Part shown: one piece after another, positions 25,423 to 35,586 of the stretch | Layout of the letters: every line of letters begins with the position of its first letter | Position numbering within the stretch: the stretch's first letter is position 1 | DNA from: Gillisella vitis | GTDB lineage: Bacteria > Pseudomonadota > Alphaproteobacteria > Rhizobiales > Rhizobiaceae | NCBI RefSeq assembly: GCF_021559775.1 | Contig: NZ_CP056047.1 | Location: 1,488,001-1,552,000, forward strand | Direction of reading: 5' to 3' | DNA length: 64,000 nucleotides | Notes under the pieces: model-generated | Told to the model about the DNA's origin: nothing | The model's database searches: none | The model's input: the letters and a program-made list of their open reading frames with translations, nothing else | Program-made: the position numbers and the translations under genes

Positions 25423-26345
25423 CACTCCTCCTCCACCGCCAGGCTGGCCTGCGGGCCGGAGGCGACGGCGGGTGGGAGGGGGACGCCCTTGGTTCTTTCC
25501 CGCATCAGGGTAATCAGGCCGGAGCCGATGATCAGGGTGATGCCGACCAGCATGGGTAGATCGACATGGTCGCCGAAGATCAGGTAGCCAAACAGAATGG
25601 CCCAGAGCATCTGGCTATATTGTGCAGGTCCCAGCACGGCCGCAGGCGCAAAGCGGGTTGCGAGCATCATCAGCACAGTGGCAAGGGCAGCAAACAGGCC
25701 GTAGCTGAGCAAGAGCAGCCAGTCCGTTCCTTGCGGCCAGGAGAAAGCGGGCAGCATGGCGATGCCGGAAATGATGATGGTGCCGAAGGCGCCAGCACCG
25801 TAAAGCGATGTGGATTTTTCACGCGGGCCGATGGCGCGGTAGACGACGATGGAAATCGCCCCACCCAACCCGCCGATGACAGCACCGAGATGGCCGATCG
25901 ACAATTCCCTGAAACCCGGACGCAGCACCACTAGCACGCCGATAAAACCGATGATGACGGCGCTCCAGCGACGGATGCCGACCTGTTCCTTGAGGAACAC
26001 CACCGACATGATGGTGACGAAGCAGGGCAAAAGGAAAATCAGACAGAAGGCCTCGGCCATCGACAGATGCGTGAAGGCTGTCACCGCCCCAATGGCACTG
26101 GTGCCTGACGCGACGAAGCGCAGCAGCCAGAGCTTCAGGTTTGAGGTCCTGAACACATCCGTCAGCGAATCGCCGCGCTTCAGCAGAAAGGGCAGGGCAA
26201 CCAGACCGAACAGCGATCCGAAGAAGGCTGATTCGAACGGACTGATTCGTCCATCAACGAGTTTGACCGATGCATCGCTGATGGCGAAGGCGGCAAAGGC
26301 CGCAAAAGCGAGCGCAAGGCCGCGAGGTGTCGTATCGGAGGTCAC
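25422..26345 (-). CDS. EamA/DMT-family transporter
   Basis: 307 residues with about ten hydrophobic helices in two homologous halves, the EamA (RhaT/YdcZ-like) pattern. The first half ends near LVVLRPGF, a common signature of such proteins. It is predicted to be an inner-membrane metabolite exporter of unknown substrate. The C-terminus is a short acidic tail (AVEEE). The gene is followed without a gap by the hydrolase gene, so the two are likely co-transcribed. Confidence 0.88.
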   Translation of the reverse strand: MTSDTTPRGLALAFAAFAAFAISDASVKLVDGRISPFESAFFGSLFGLVALPFLLKRGDSLTDVFRTSNLKLWLLRFVASGTSAIGAVTAFTHLSMAEAFCLIFLLPCFVTIMSVVFLKEQVGIRRWSAVIIGFIGVLVVLRPGFRELSIGHLGAVIGGLGGAISIVVYRAIGPREKSTSLYGAGAFGTIIISGIAMLPAFSWPQGTDWLLLLSYGLFAALATVLMMLATRFAPAAVLGPAQYSQMLWAILFGYLIFGDHVDLPMLVGITLIIGSGLITLMRERTKGVPLPPAVASGPQASLAVEEE

Positions 26346-26437
26346 GAGCAGGTCGTCCTGGAGTTTGGCCGGGGAAAACCTTCATCAGGTTTCCACCGGC
26401 AGGGGCCTCTCGTGAGTATGGCCGATATTGCGTTGCG

Positions 26438-27109
26438 TCAATTCAGTTTCGACTGTTCGACTGCCTTTTCAGCGGCGATGTCGCGCAGGGCATTGGCCAG
26501 AACGTCAGTCGGCTGGGCGCCACTCACGGCATATTTCTGGTCGATGATGAAGAAAGGCACGCCATTGACCCCCATTTTCTGGGCGGCGTCGATTTCATCG
26601 ATCACCATGTCCTTATCGGCATCGCCTGCCAGCAGGGCCTGCATCACCTTTCGGTCCAGCCCAGCCTCCTGTACAATATCCAGCAGGACAGCATGGTCGC
26701 CGAGATTGCGGCCATCCTCGAAAAATGCCTTGAACAGGCCTGAGACCACAGCACCCTGCGCTTCACGGCTTTCCAGTCCTGCCCAATGGATCAGCCGATG
26801 CGCGTCCAGCGTATTCGGACCGATCTTGATGGCTTCGAAATTGAAGGCAATACCAACCTCGCGGCCAAGCTCAGCCAATTGCTGATGGCCGCGCTCGAGG
26901 TTTTCCTTGCCGCCAAATTTTTTGGCCAGTTCGGCCTGCTGATCAACGCCTTCGGGCGGATAGTCCGGATTGAGCCGGTAGGGGCGCCAGTTGACGTCGA
27001 TGCTGACCGTGTCCTGCACCTCGGCAATGGCCAGATCCAGCCGGGCCTTGCCCAGATAGCACCACGGGCAGACGACATCGGACACGAGATCGATGGTAAT
27101 GCGTTGCAT
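26438..27109 (-). CDS. FrnE-like DsbA-family oxidoreductase
   Basis: 223 residues from ATG 27109 (MQRITIDLVSDVVCPWCYLG). The active-site CPWC lies at residues 14-17. The helical insertion and the C-terminal GVNGVPFFIIDQKYAVSGAQ, with its cis-Pro loop, are typical of the FrnE subgroup. No signal peptide is present, so it is probably cytoplasmic, acting on thiols or polyketide-type substrates. It is followed by the EamA gene in the same direction. Confidence 0.9.
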   Translation of the reverse strand: MQRITIDLVSDVVCPWCYLGKARLDLAIAEVQDTVSIDVNWRPYRLNPDYPPEGVDQQAELAKKFGGKENLERGHQQLAELGREVGIAFNFEAIKIGPNTLDAHRLIHWAGLESREAQGAVVSGLFKAFFEDGRNLGDHAVLLDIVQEAGLDRKVMQALLAGDADKDMVIDEIDAAQKMGVNGVPFFIIDQKYAVSGAQPTDVLANALRDIAAEKAVEQSKLN

Positions 27110-27184
27110 GAAAGGGTCTCCATCGGTATGCGGCAGCGATGACACGCCGCAGATCCGTGCGCAGTCAGCGCACGGTAGTTGAAT

Positions 27185-29005
27185 TCATTGCGCCCTGGCA
27201 TCCCACCAGGTGGGGAGTTGATAGCCCAGCATCGGTACCTGGTCAGGCCTTGCAATGCGCTTCCAGCGCGCCAGCCATTGTTCGCCATTATAATAGAGCG
27301 GCACCACGTAATGCCCGGCCACCAGCAGGCGATCCAGGGCCCGCACGCTGGCCTGATAGTCCTCGAGGCTTCTGGCATTGACCATCGTGTTCAGCACCCG
27401 GTCGATATCCGGATTGGCAACACCGGCATAATTGAAACTGCTTTGCCGATCCCGGGCAGCAGAACCCCAGCGGTTGAATTGTTCGATACCGGGAGCCAGC
27501 GTCGAAGGATAGGCCATGACGACCATGTCATAATCGAAACTGTTGGAGCGCGCCTGATATTGCGCGTCATCCACCGTCCGGATGGTCATGCCGATGCCGA
27601 TCAGCCTTAGGGTGCGCTGATAGGCAAGCGCCATTTTCTCCTGGCCGGCATTCTGGGTCATGACCTCGAAGGACAGTGGCTTGCCCTGGGCATCGACCAT
27701 TTTTCCATCATTGATCGAATATCCAGCCTGGCTGAGCAACGCGACGGCCTGGCGCAGAATATTACGGTCGGCGCCCGAACCATCGGAAATCGGCAATGTA
27801 TAGGTGCCCGCCAGGATTTCCGGGGCAATCGTGTTGCGCGCATTGCCAAGGATTGCCAGTTCGCGGTCGTCGGCGGCATGGCCAAAGGCGCCGAGCGGCG
27901 AATTCTGCCAGTAACTCTGGATTCGCTTGAACGCATTGCCGTAGATGTTTTTGTTGACCCACTCGAAGTCGAAGGCGAGCGTCAGCGCCTCGCGCACCTT
28001 CACATCGGCAAAGATCGGGCGGCGGGTGTTGAACACGAATCCCAGCATGCCCGTCGGTTTTTGCGGGGTAAAGGTCTCGCGCACAACATCGCCATTCACG
28101 GCTGCGGGGAAATTATAAGCCCGCAGCCAATGGGCCGAATCACCATCAGGGTAAAGATCGATCTCACCCTTCTTGAAGGCTTCGAACAGGGTGCTGTCCT
28201 GCAAAAAATAGGTTACGCTGACTTCGTCGTAATTATCGAAACCCACCTTCGAGGGAAGATCCTTGCCCCAATAATTCGGGTCGCGCTGATAGGTAATCCG
28301 CTCGCCGGGGCGGATATCCTTGATCTTATAGGGGCCGGAGCCAACAGGTACATTCAGCGACGACTGTTCGAAAAGGTCCGGGTCGATGGCATGCTTCGGC
28401 AGGATCGGTGTTGCATAGGCCAGAAGCAGCGGAATTTCCCGGTCGGCCTTGTCGTTGAAGGTGAAGCGGACACTATGCTCGCCAACCTTTTCCATCTTGG
28501 CGACGCCATTCAACCGCTTGTCGAAAGGCGCACGGCCTTTCTGCTGGAGGATCTGGAGCGTGAAAATCACGTCATCCGGCGTCACGGGCTGGCCATCGTG
28601 CCAGCGGGCCTTGGGGTTGAGGTTGAACTGGATGAAGCTGCGGGCATCATCCCACTCCACGCTCTGCGCCAGAAGACCGTAGAGCGTGTAGGGTTCGCCG
28701 GCCGAGCGCGTCATCAGCGTTTCGTAAAACAGGTTGCCGTAGTCAGGGTCCCAGATGCCGCGCGCCGTTGTGCGCATGCCCTTGATGACAAAGGGGTTGA
28801 AGCTGTCGAACGTGCCAACCACGCCGTAGGAAATCCGGCCACCCTTTTTCACGTCAGGGTTGACGTAAGGCAGGTGCTTGTAATCGGCGGGCAGGGCGGG
28901 CTTGCCATACATGGATATGGCATTGACGGGCTCGGCCAAGGTAGCCGATGCGGCAAACACGCCGCAGAACGGCAGGACCAGCAGGGTCGACAAAAGACGC
29001 CGCAA
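27185..29005 (-). CDS. ABC-type peptide-binding protein (YejA-like)
   Basis: 606 residues with an N-terminal signal peptide (LLSTLLVLPFCGVFAASATLA). The SBP family 5 pattern is clear: GTFDSFNPFVIKG near the start, DDVIFTLQ, PVGSGPYKI and the C-terminal YNGEQWLARW. Length and the 'GKPALPADYKHLPYVNP' opening match YejA/microcin-C-type oligopeptide binding proteins. No permease or ATPase gene is adjacent, so partners must be encoded elsewhere. Acts in the periplasm. Confidence 0.9.
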   Translation of the reverse strand: MRRLLSTLLVLPFCGVFAASATLAEPVNAISMYGKPALPADYKHLPYVNPDVKKGGRISYGVVGTFDSFNPFVIKGMRTTARGIWDPDYGNLFYETLMTRSAGEPYTLYGLLAQSVEWDDARSFIQFNLNPKARWHDGQPVTPDDVIFTLQILQQKGRAPFDKRLNGVAKMEKVGEHSVRFTFNDKADREIPLLLAYATPILPKHAIDPDLFEQSSLNVPVGSGPYKIKDIRPGERITYQRDPNYWGKDLPSKVGFDNYDEVSVTYFLQDSTLFEAFKKGEIDLYPDGDSAHWLRAYNFPAAVNGDVVRETFTPQKPTGMLGFVFNTRRPIFADVKVREALTLAFDFEWVNKNIYGNAFKRIQSYWQNSPLGAFGHAADDRELAILGNARNTIAPEILAGTYTLPISDGSGADRNILRQAVALLSQAGYSINDGKMVDAQGKPLSFEVMTQNAGQEKMALAYQRTLRLIGIGMTIRTVDDAQYQARSNSFDYDMVVMAYPSTLAPGIEQFNRWGSAARDRQSSFNYAGVANPDIDRVLNTMVNARSLEDYQASVRALDRLLVAGHYVVPLYYNGEQWLARWKRIARPDQVPMLGYQLPTWWDARAQ

Positions 29006-29355
29006 ACCATTTCCTCTCGAGATCAGTATTTTAAATTTCGCGGCAAATTATCACGAACTGCCGGAAAGCCAACCGCTATGGCACAATTCCTGCCATGGAA
29101 GCGCCATGTAAGTGACTGGGCGGAATTGTCCAGTAAAACAAATGGCGCGCGCGCTCAATCGTTCCACAAATTGGATGCATCTCTGCCAAACACCAAAGAA
29201 GCACTGGATATTCGCAGCGATGCGCTGTAACAGGATCACCACACACATCGGGTCATCTATTTGCCTCATTTAAAACCCAGGGGATGAACGAATAGGCCGA
29301 TCTAATCGGGTGAGAACTTCGGTTCGACAAAAGTTTTCAGGAGACGGATCTCGTT
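29006..29355. other. Divergent promoter region without visible features
   Basis: Lies between the minus-strand peptide-binding protein and the plus-strand IalB-like gene. Small frames present on both strands lack ribosome sites. I see no repeat or recognisable operator. Confidence 0.5.
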
Positions 29356-29991
29356 ATGACGTTTACAGCAGCCAAAACCGCGCGTGCGGCACTCTCCGCT
29401 CTCGTTCTCTCCACTGGCTTTGCTGGCGCATCTTTTGCCCAGCAGCAGCCCGCTGGCGATGCCGGCTTGCCGCCGCAGGGTTGGTTCAAGACCTGCGCCA
29501 AGCAGGAAGACAACGATATCTGCACGGTGCAGAACATTCAGGTCGCGCAGAACCGCCAGATGATTATCGCCGTGGCGATCATCTCCATCGAAGGCAAGAT
29601 GAACCGCAAGCTGATGCAGGTTTCCGTGCCTTCTGCACGGCTCGTCCCTCCGGGCGTCGTTTTGCAGATCGACGGCGGCAAGGGCCAGAAGATCGATTAC
29701 GCCGTCTGCTTCCCGGACCGTTGCACAGCTGAAATTCCGCTGACGGACGCGATGATTGCCAGCCTGAAGAAGGGCCATGACGTGGTGTTCACGTCGATGA
29801 ACTTCCGCCGCGTTCCAAACCCGATCAAGATTTCGCTTGATGGCTTTACCGGTTCCTACGATGGCCCGGCTATCACCCAGTCCCAGGCGCAGGAGCGCCA
29901 GCGTCTGCTGGAAGAAGCCATGCAGAAGAAGAACGAAGAGTCGCAGAAGGCCCTGGAAGACGCCCAGAAGGCTGCCAAGGAAACAAAATAA
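29356..29991 (+). CDS. Invasion-associated locus B (IalB) family protein
   Basis: 211 residues with a signal peptide cut near SFAQQ (about residue 30). The IalB core follows: W-F-K-T-C (near 44-48), then C-T-V-Q, VSVP...VPPGV, and C-F-P-D-R-C. The paired cysteines are a family feature. The C-terminal 45 residues are a Lys/Glu/Gln-rich coiled coil. IalB proteins are periplasmic or surface proteins of alphaproteobacteria, known from Bartonella erythrocyte entry; in rhizobia the role is unknown. A strong terminator follows. Confidence 0.88.
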   Translation: MTFTAAKTARAALSALVLSTGFAGASFAQQQPAGDAGLPPQGWFKTCAKQEDNDICTVQNIQVAQNRQMIIAVAIISIEGKMNRKLMQVSVPSARLVPPGVVLQIDGGKGQKIDYAVCFPDRCTAEIPLTDAMIASLKKGHDVVFTSMNFRRVPNPIKISLDGFTGSYDGPAITQSQAQERQRLLEEAMQKKNEESQKALEDAQKAAKETK

Positions 29992-30014
29992 TCGGTTATT
30001 CCTTTGCTTCATTG

Positions 30015-30050
30015 AAAAAAAGCCCCGGTCGTTAAACCGGGGCTTTTTTT
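30015..30050 (+). terminator. Rho-independent terminator after ialB-like gene
   Basis: Nine-base stem AGCCCCGGT/ACCGGGGCT with a loop of GTCGTTAAACC-type bases, followed by seven to eight T. Confidence 0.9.
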
Positions 30051-30072
30051 ATAGGATATAATTATCAGCTGA

Positions 30073-30402
30073 TCAGTGAGCCAAATTCATCCGCGGCTTG
30101 TAATGACCGGCCTGCTCTTCCACGAAGATCTGATTGATATGCGGATTGCGCAGCGGTTCGCCGCTTTCGTCTGTCTCCAGATTTTGTTCGGAGACGTAGG
30201 CGACGTATTCCGTCTCGGCATTTTCAGCCAACAGGTGATAGAAGGGCTGATCCTTGCTGGGCCGCAATTCTGCGGGGATCGCGTTCCACCATTCTTCCGT
30301 ATTGGCGAATTCCGGATCGACGTCGAAAACGACGCCGCGAAACGGAAATACCTTGTGACGAACAATGTCACCGATTCCAAACTTTGCGTTGCGTTGTTTC
30401 AT
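30073..30402 (-). CDS. hspQ: Heat shock protein HspQ (hemimethylated-DNA-binding-like)
   Basis: 109 residues from ATG 30402 (MKQRNAKFGIGDIVRHK). The motif set FPFRGVVFDVDPEF, N-T-E-E-W-W, and DQPFYHLLAEN is diagnostic of the HspQ/YccV fold, which in enterobacteria acts as a Lon specificity factor and was first described as a hemimethylated-DNA binder. The much longer upstream frame runs into the glnA 3' region and is rejected. Single gene on the minus strand. Confidence 0.92.
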   Translation of the reverse strand: MKQRNAKFGIGDIVRHKVFPFRGVVFDVDPEFANTEEWWNAIPAELRPSKDQPFYHLLAENAETEYVAYVSEQNLETDESGEPLRNPHINQIFVEEQAGHYKPRMNLAH

Positions 30403-30546
30403 GGCTTTGTTTCCTTTCGTCAAATATTTGGGAAACGGGACAACGAACATCAAGGGCCTCGACATGGTTTTGTCACAAAACGGCTGAGGCATGGCCGCCC
30501 GGTTTAACGAGATGTGCAATTGCAAAAAATACCAATGATACTGCAA

Positions 30547-30577
30547 TAAAAAAGCCGGCAGGGTTGCTGCCGGCTTT
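30547..30577 (-). terminator. glnA terminator
   Basis: An 11-base stem (AAAGCCGGCAG with CTGCCGGCTTT) with a run of A on the plus strand that becomes a T tract on the minus strand, 14 bases after the glnA stop. Confidence 0.9.
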
Positions 30578-30590
30578 GGTGTCGATCGGA

Positions 30591-32000
30591 TCAAACCGAG
30601 TAGTACATGTCGTATTCCACCGGATGAGGTGTCATGTCGTAACGCATGACTTCCTGCATCTTGATGTCGATGAAGGCGTCGATCTGGTCGTCGTCGAAGA
30701 CGCCGCCCGCGGTCAGGAACTTGCGGTCCTTGTCGAGGCTTTCCAGCGCTTCGCGCAACGAGGCGCAAACCGTCGGGATCTTCTTCAATTCCTTCGGCGG
30801 CAGGTCGTAGAGATCCTTGTCCATGGCCTTGCCAGGATGGATCTTGTTCTTGATACCATCGAGACCAGCCATCAGCATGGCGGCAAAACCGAGATAGGGG
30901 TTGGCGGTCGGGTCAGGGAAGCGGACTTCGACGCGCTTTGCCTTCGGGTTGGAGCCGAACGGGATTCGGCAGGAGGCGGAACGGTTGCGGGCGGAATAGG
31001 CCAGCAGAACCGGTGCTTCATAGCCAGGCACCAGGCGCTTGTAGGAATTGGTCGAGGGGTTGGTGAAGGCATTCAGTGCCTTGGCATGCTTGATGATGCC
31101 GCCGATGTAATAGAGGCAGCTTTCCGACAGACCGGCATATTCGTCACCGGCGAAGGTCGGCTTGCCATCTTTCCAGATCGACTGATGCACATGCATGCCC
31201 GAGCCGTTGTCGCCAAAGATCGGCTTCGGCATGAAGGTTGCAGTCTTGCCATAGGCATTGGCAACCTGATGCACGACATATTTGTAGATCTGCATCTTGT
31301 CGGCATTGCGCACCAGCGTGTCGAACTTGATGCCAAGCTCGTGCTGGGCCGCAGCCACTTCATGGTGATGCTTTTCGACGACAACGCCCATTTCCGACAG
31401 CACTGTCAGCATTTCCGAGCGCATGTCCTGGCAGCTGTCGATTGGCGGAACCGGGAAATAACCGCCCTTGACACGCGGACGGTGTCCGAGATTGCCGGTT
31501 TCATAATCGGTATCGTCGTTGGACGGCAATTCGGTGGAATCGAGCTTGAAGCCGGTATTGTAAGGATCGGCCTTGTATTTCACGTCATCGAAAATGAAGA
31601 ATTCGGCTTCCGGGCCAAAAAATGCCGTGTCGCCGATGCCGGAGGCCTTGAGATAGGCTTCCGCCTTCTTGGCCGTGCCGCGCGGATCGCGGTTATAGGC
31701 TTCACCGGAGACCGGATCGAGAATATCGCAGAAAATGACCATGGTCGACTGGGCGAAGAACGGGTCCATATGCACCGTTTCCACGTCTGGCATCAGCACC
31801 ATGTCGGATTCGTTGATCGCCTTCCAGCCTGCGATGGAGGAGCCGTCGAACATGACGCCATCGGCGAACATGTCTTCATCGACACAGACGATGTCCATGG
31901 TGACGTGCTGCAACTTGCCCTTGGGGTCGGTGAACCTGAGATCGACAAATTTTACGTCGTTGTCTTTGATTTGTTTAAGAATATCCTGTGCGGTCGTCAT
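30591..32000 (-). CDS. glnA: Glutamine synthetase type I
   Basis: 469 residues, the standard GSI length, starting [16 protein letters not shown] behind GGAAC. Landmarks include the metal-binding '[11 protein letters not shown]', the ATP-site [12 protein letters not shown], the NRSASCRIP substrate loop, and the adenylylation site Tyr398 in DLYDLPP. The enzyme makes glutamine from glutamate, ammonia and ATP. Downstream of glnB in the same direction, so the pair is likely controlled by nitrogen status, with adenylylation by GlnE as a second layer. Confidence 0.97.
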   Translation of the reverse strand: MTTAQDILKQIKDNDVKFVDLRFTDPKGKLQHVTMDIVCVDEDMFADGVMFDGSSIAGWKAINESDMVLMPDVETVHMDPFFAQSTMVIFCDILDPVSGEAYNRDPRGTAKKAEAYLKASGIGDTAFFGPEAEFFIFDDVKYKADPYNTGFKLDSTELPSNDDTDYETGNLGHRPRVKGGYFPVPPIDSCQDMRSEMLTVLSEMGVVVEKHHHEVAAAQHELGIKFDTLVRNADKMQIYKYVVHQVANAYGKTATFMPKPIFGDNGSGMHVHQSIWKDGKPTFAGDEYAGLSESCLYYIGGIIKHAKALNAFTNPSTNSYKRLVPGYEAPVLLAYSARNRSASCRIPFGSNPKAKRVEVRFPDPTANPYLGFAAMLMAGLDGIKNKIHPGKAMDKDLYDLPPKELKKIPTVCASLREALESLDKDRKFLTAGGVFDDDQIDAFIDIKMQEVMRYDMTPHPVEYDMYYSV

Positions 32001-32061
32001 TAGGTTTGTTCCTCGATTTGATGACGATTATAAGACCCGACCTCCCTCAGCCGGGCCGCAT

Positions 32062-32736
<675 letters not shown>

Positions 32737-34218
32737 ATGATGCAAACATCTTTTCATCACCTGATTTCTCCCTCTTCCATGGCGCTGGTGGACCGTGATG
32801 CGGCCAACTCGGGCATTGATAGTTATGGCCTGATGCTCAAGGCCGGTTCTGCCGTTGCGGCGGCGGCACTCCGGCTTTTCCCCCAGGCGCTGAGGGTGGC
32901 GGTGCTGTGTGGGCCGGGAAACAATGGCGGTGACGGCTATGTTGCGGCTGAAGCGCTGCGTCAATCCGGGGTTTTGGTGCAGGTCTTTTACCTGGGCGAG
33001 CCGGAAAAGTTGAATGGAGATGCTGCTCTCGCGTTTGCGGATTATCGGGGCAAGACCGAACCGCTGTCGCTTTATGATCCCCAGGAGGGGGATCTGGTGG
33101 TAGACGCTTTGTTCGGAGCAGGCCTGGCGCGCGACTTGCCTTTGCCGGTGACAGAACTGATCGAGCGGGTCAATCGGGTCGGTATTGCCGTTGTCGCGGT
33201 CGATCTGCCTTCCGGTGTCGATGGCCGCACGGGCCAGCCCCGCCCGGTGGCGTTTCAGGCAGCCCATACGGTGACATTCATGGCAAGAAAGCCGGGACAT
33301 GTGCTGCTACCGGGACGTTCGCTCTGCGGCACGGTGGAGATCTACGATATCGGCATCCCTTGTCGCACCATTGAACAACATCGAGGAGACGTTGCCGTCA
33401 ATCATCCTGATTTATGGGCGCATCTCCTGCCAAGGATCTCCGGCGCTAGCCATAAATTCACCCGAGGCCATCTCACGGTGTTTTCCGGGCGCACCAGTGC
33501 GACAGGTGCCGCGCGGCTCTCCGCCATGGCAGGATTGAAGGCCGGGGCCGGGCTGGTAACGCTGGCCTCACCGGCCAGTGCCGTTCTTGTCAATGCCACG
33601 CAGACCACTGCCGTGATGGTGAAGGCCATCGATGATCTTGATGACCTTGAGGACTATCTGACTGACCAACGGATGAGCGCCTTCGTGCTCGGACCCGGAT
33701 TTGGGATTGGCGAAAAGGCGCGGGAATTCACCCTTTCGCTGTCCAAACGCAGGCTGGTTCTCGATGCCGACGGTATTTCTTCTTTTAGGGATCAACCAGA
33801 CGAGCTTTTCGACGCATTTTCCGGCAATGAAACCCGCCTTGTTCTGACGCCGCATGAGGGCGAGTTTGCTCGCCTGTTTGCCGACATTGCCGGTGACAAG
33901 ACGCTGGGCAAAGTCGAGAAAGCTCAGGCCGCTGCCAGAAAAGCCAATGCAGCGGTGGTCTACAAAGGAGCAGACACAGTGATTGCCGCTCCCGATGGCC
34001 GAGCGCTGATTAACGAAAATGCGCCGCCTTGGCTTGCCACAGCCGGTTCCGGCGATGTGTTGGCCGGGATCATCGGCGGACTACTAGCGCAAGGCGTTCC
34101 GGCCTTTGAGGCGGCAGCGTCAGGTGTCTGGCTCCATGCAGAAACGGGCGCAAGGCTCGGCGAGGGATTGACAGCAGAGGATCTGGCTGCGGCTGTGCGG
34201 CCCTTTCGCCAAGGCTAA
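32737..34218 (+). CDS. nnr: Bifunctional NAD(P)H-hydrate epimerase / ADP-dependent dehydratase
   Basis: 493 residues. The N-terminal YjeF_N epimerase domain (1-210) contains GPGNNGGDGYVAA (59-71) and FGAGLARD. The C-terminal carbohydrate-kinase-like dehydratase domain contains GHLTVFSG, LGPGFG, VLDADGI, LTPHEGEFARL and the ATAGSGDVLAGIIGG signature. The enzyme repairs damaged NADHX/NADPHX. The start ATG 32737 has no strong ribosome site, so the start is the least certain part. Its stop overlaps the convergent GNAT gene by four bases. Confidence 0.93.
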   Translation: MMQTSFHHLISPSSMALVDRDAANSGIDSYGLMLKAGSAVAAAALRLFPQALRVAVLCGPGNNGGDGYVAAEALRQSGVLVQVFYLGEPEKLNGDAALAFADYRGKTEPLSLYDPQEGDLVVDALFGAGLARDLPLPVTELIERVNRVGIAVVAVDLPSGVDGRTGQPRPVAFQAAHTVTFMARKPGHVLLPGRSLCGTVEIYDIGIPCRTIEQHRGDVAVNHPDLWAHLLPRISGASHKFTRGHLTVFSGRTSATGAARLSAMAGLKAGAGLVTLASPASAVLVNATQTTAVMVKAIDDLDDLEDYLTDQRMSAFVLGPGFGIGEKAREFTLSLSKRRLVLDADGISSFRDQPDELFDAFSGNETRLVLTPHEGEFARLFADIAGDKTLGKVEKAQAAARKANAAVVYKGADTVIAAPDGRALINENAPPWLATAGSGDVLAGIIGGLLAQGVPAFEAAASGVWLHAETGARLGEGLTAEDLAAAVRPFRQG

Positions 34219-34754
34219 AACATCAGCATCATGGCGACACGGCGAAGTGGATTGAGGCCCTTCGCCACTTCTGCGGCAAGAATCTCTTTCAGCCGGGCGG
34301 GACAGGCGTCCCCCTCAATGGCTTGAAACCCAAAAGAAGAATAAAAGGGCGCGTTGAAAGGCGCGAAACGGTCCGTCGTCAGCGTCGCACCCACGAGATG
34401 TCTGGTCCGTCCTTCAGTGAGCAGAACGTTTATGAGCCGCCGCCCAATTCCTTGTCGCTGCCATTCAGGATGAACATCCACTTCTCCTATGTGCAGCCAT
34501 CCCTCGCTGATATAGCCCCCAGCATATCCGACCGGACTCTCCGTTCCATCGAAAGCCGCCAGAAGCAGACCGGCATCGAGATACACTTGCAATTCCTTGT
34601 CGCTGCTTGCAGCAGGGTCGCCTGTTACGGCCCCAGCAGCCCGAAGGGTTTCGAACGAAGCCAATTCCACATTTCGCAAATTGCAAAAATGGTGAGCCGT
34701 AGCGGGACCGACATGGATCGTATCAAGAGCGTCACTGACTGGTGTCTTCGTCAT
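34215..34754 (-). CDS. GNAT-family N-acetyltransferase
   Basis: 179 residues from ATG 34754 (MTKTPVSDALDTIHVGP). Acetyl-CoA-binding motif A is clear: HIGEVDVHPEWQRQGIGRRLI, with the Q/R-x-x-G-x-G/A loop. The tail carries the APFYSSFGF motif B. The acceptor substrate is unknown. Its stop overlaps the nnr stop on the other strand. The upstream DUF72 gene runs in the same direction and ends eight bases before this start. Confidence 0.88.
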   Translation of the reverse strand: MTKTPVSDALDTIHVGPATAHHFCNLRNVELASFETLRAAGAVTGDPAASSDKELQVYLDAGLLLAAFDGTESPVGYAGGYISEGWLHIGEVDVHPEWQRQGIGRRLINVLLTEGRTRHLVGATLTTDRFAPFNAPFYSSFGFQAIEGDACPARLKEILAAEVAKGLNPLRRVAMMLMF

Positions 34755-34761
34755 GAGACCT

Positions 34762-35565
34762 TCAGTTCGATAGCGCTTTCTGAAGCAATTGCGCGCCATT
34801 GGGCGCATTGATCTTGCCGCCCGTGATGAAAAACGCAAACACATCGCGTGGCTTTTTATCCACTATCCGTTGCGGCGCGATCAGCGGCAAATCCTGCGGC
34901 ACCCCGCCTTCGGCATAGGCGGAAAACCGCTTTGCCCAGTCCTTCACCTGGGTTTCAGGGTAGCAGGTCTTGACCTCATCCATTCCCTTTTGCAGCCGGG
35001 CATAGACGAAATCCGCGGTGACATCGGCAAACATCGGATAATCGTGGTGATCAGCACAGACTGCGGCCACACCGTGACGCTCCAGCATGGTGATGAAATC
35101 AGGTGTCTGGAACGAGGGATGGCGTGGCTCGACCACATGCCGCAGCGTCAAACCATTGAGGGTTTTCGGCAGGAGCGACAGAAACCCTTCGAAATCCTCA
35201 GGTTCGAACTTTTTCGTTGCCATGAATTGCCAGAGAATTGGGCCAAGGTGGCTGCCAAGTTCGGCAATACCCTGGTTCAGGAATTTCTCGATAGATGGAC
35301 CGGCCTCCGCCAATATCTTGCGATTGGTGCAATAACGACTGGCTTTCAGCGAAAAGACGAAATCGTCAGGCACGTCCGAAGCCCATTTGGCAAAAGTCTC
35401 CGGCTTTTGGCTGGAATAATAGGTGCCGTTGACCTCAATAGCCGTTAGCTGGCGACTGGCGTGTTCCAGCTGCCGTTTCTTCGGCAGCTTTTCAGGATAG
35501 AACGTGCCTTCCCAAGGCTCGAAAGTCCAGCCGCCGATGCCGGTGCGGATTGTGCCTGCGGTCAT
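34762..35565 (-). CDS. DUF72 family protein
   Basis: 267 residues, starting MTAGTIRTGIGGWTFEPWEGTFYP. DUF72 landmarks are IEVNGTYYSSQKPETFAKW, FVFSLKASRYCTN, LRHVVEPRHPSF and Y-A-R-L-Q. The fold is a TIM barrel resembling sugar-phosphate isomerases. Rhizobial members are often next to other stress genes; no reaction is established. Downstream of uvrA in the same direction, with 21 bases between, so possibly co-transcribed and SOS-influenced. Confidence 0.85.
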   Translation of the reverse strand: MTAGTIRTGIGGWTFEPWEGTFYPEKLPKKRQLEHASRQLTAIEVNGTYYSSQKPETFAKWASDVPDDFVFSLKASRYCTNRKILAEAGPSIEKFLNQGIAELGSHLGPILWQFMATKKFEPEDFEGFLSLLPKTLNGLTLRHVVEPRHPSFQTPDFITMLERHGVAAVCADHHDYPMFADVTADFVYARLQKGMDEVKTCYPETQVKDWAKRFSAYAEGGVPQDLPLIAPQRIVDKKPRDVFAFFITGGKINAPNGAQLLQKALSN

Positions 35566-35586
35566 CTGCCCACTCCTTGTTGATCG

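Noticed and set aside
30384..32003. 539-residue plus-strand frame opposite glnA
   Set aside because: Antisense to glutamine synthetase, whose motifs and length are complete on the other strand.
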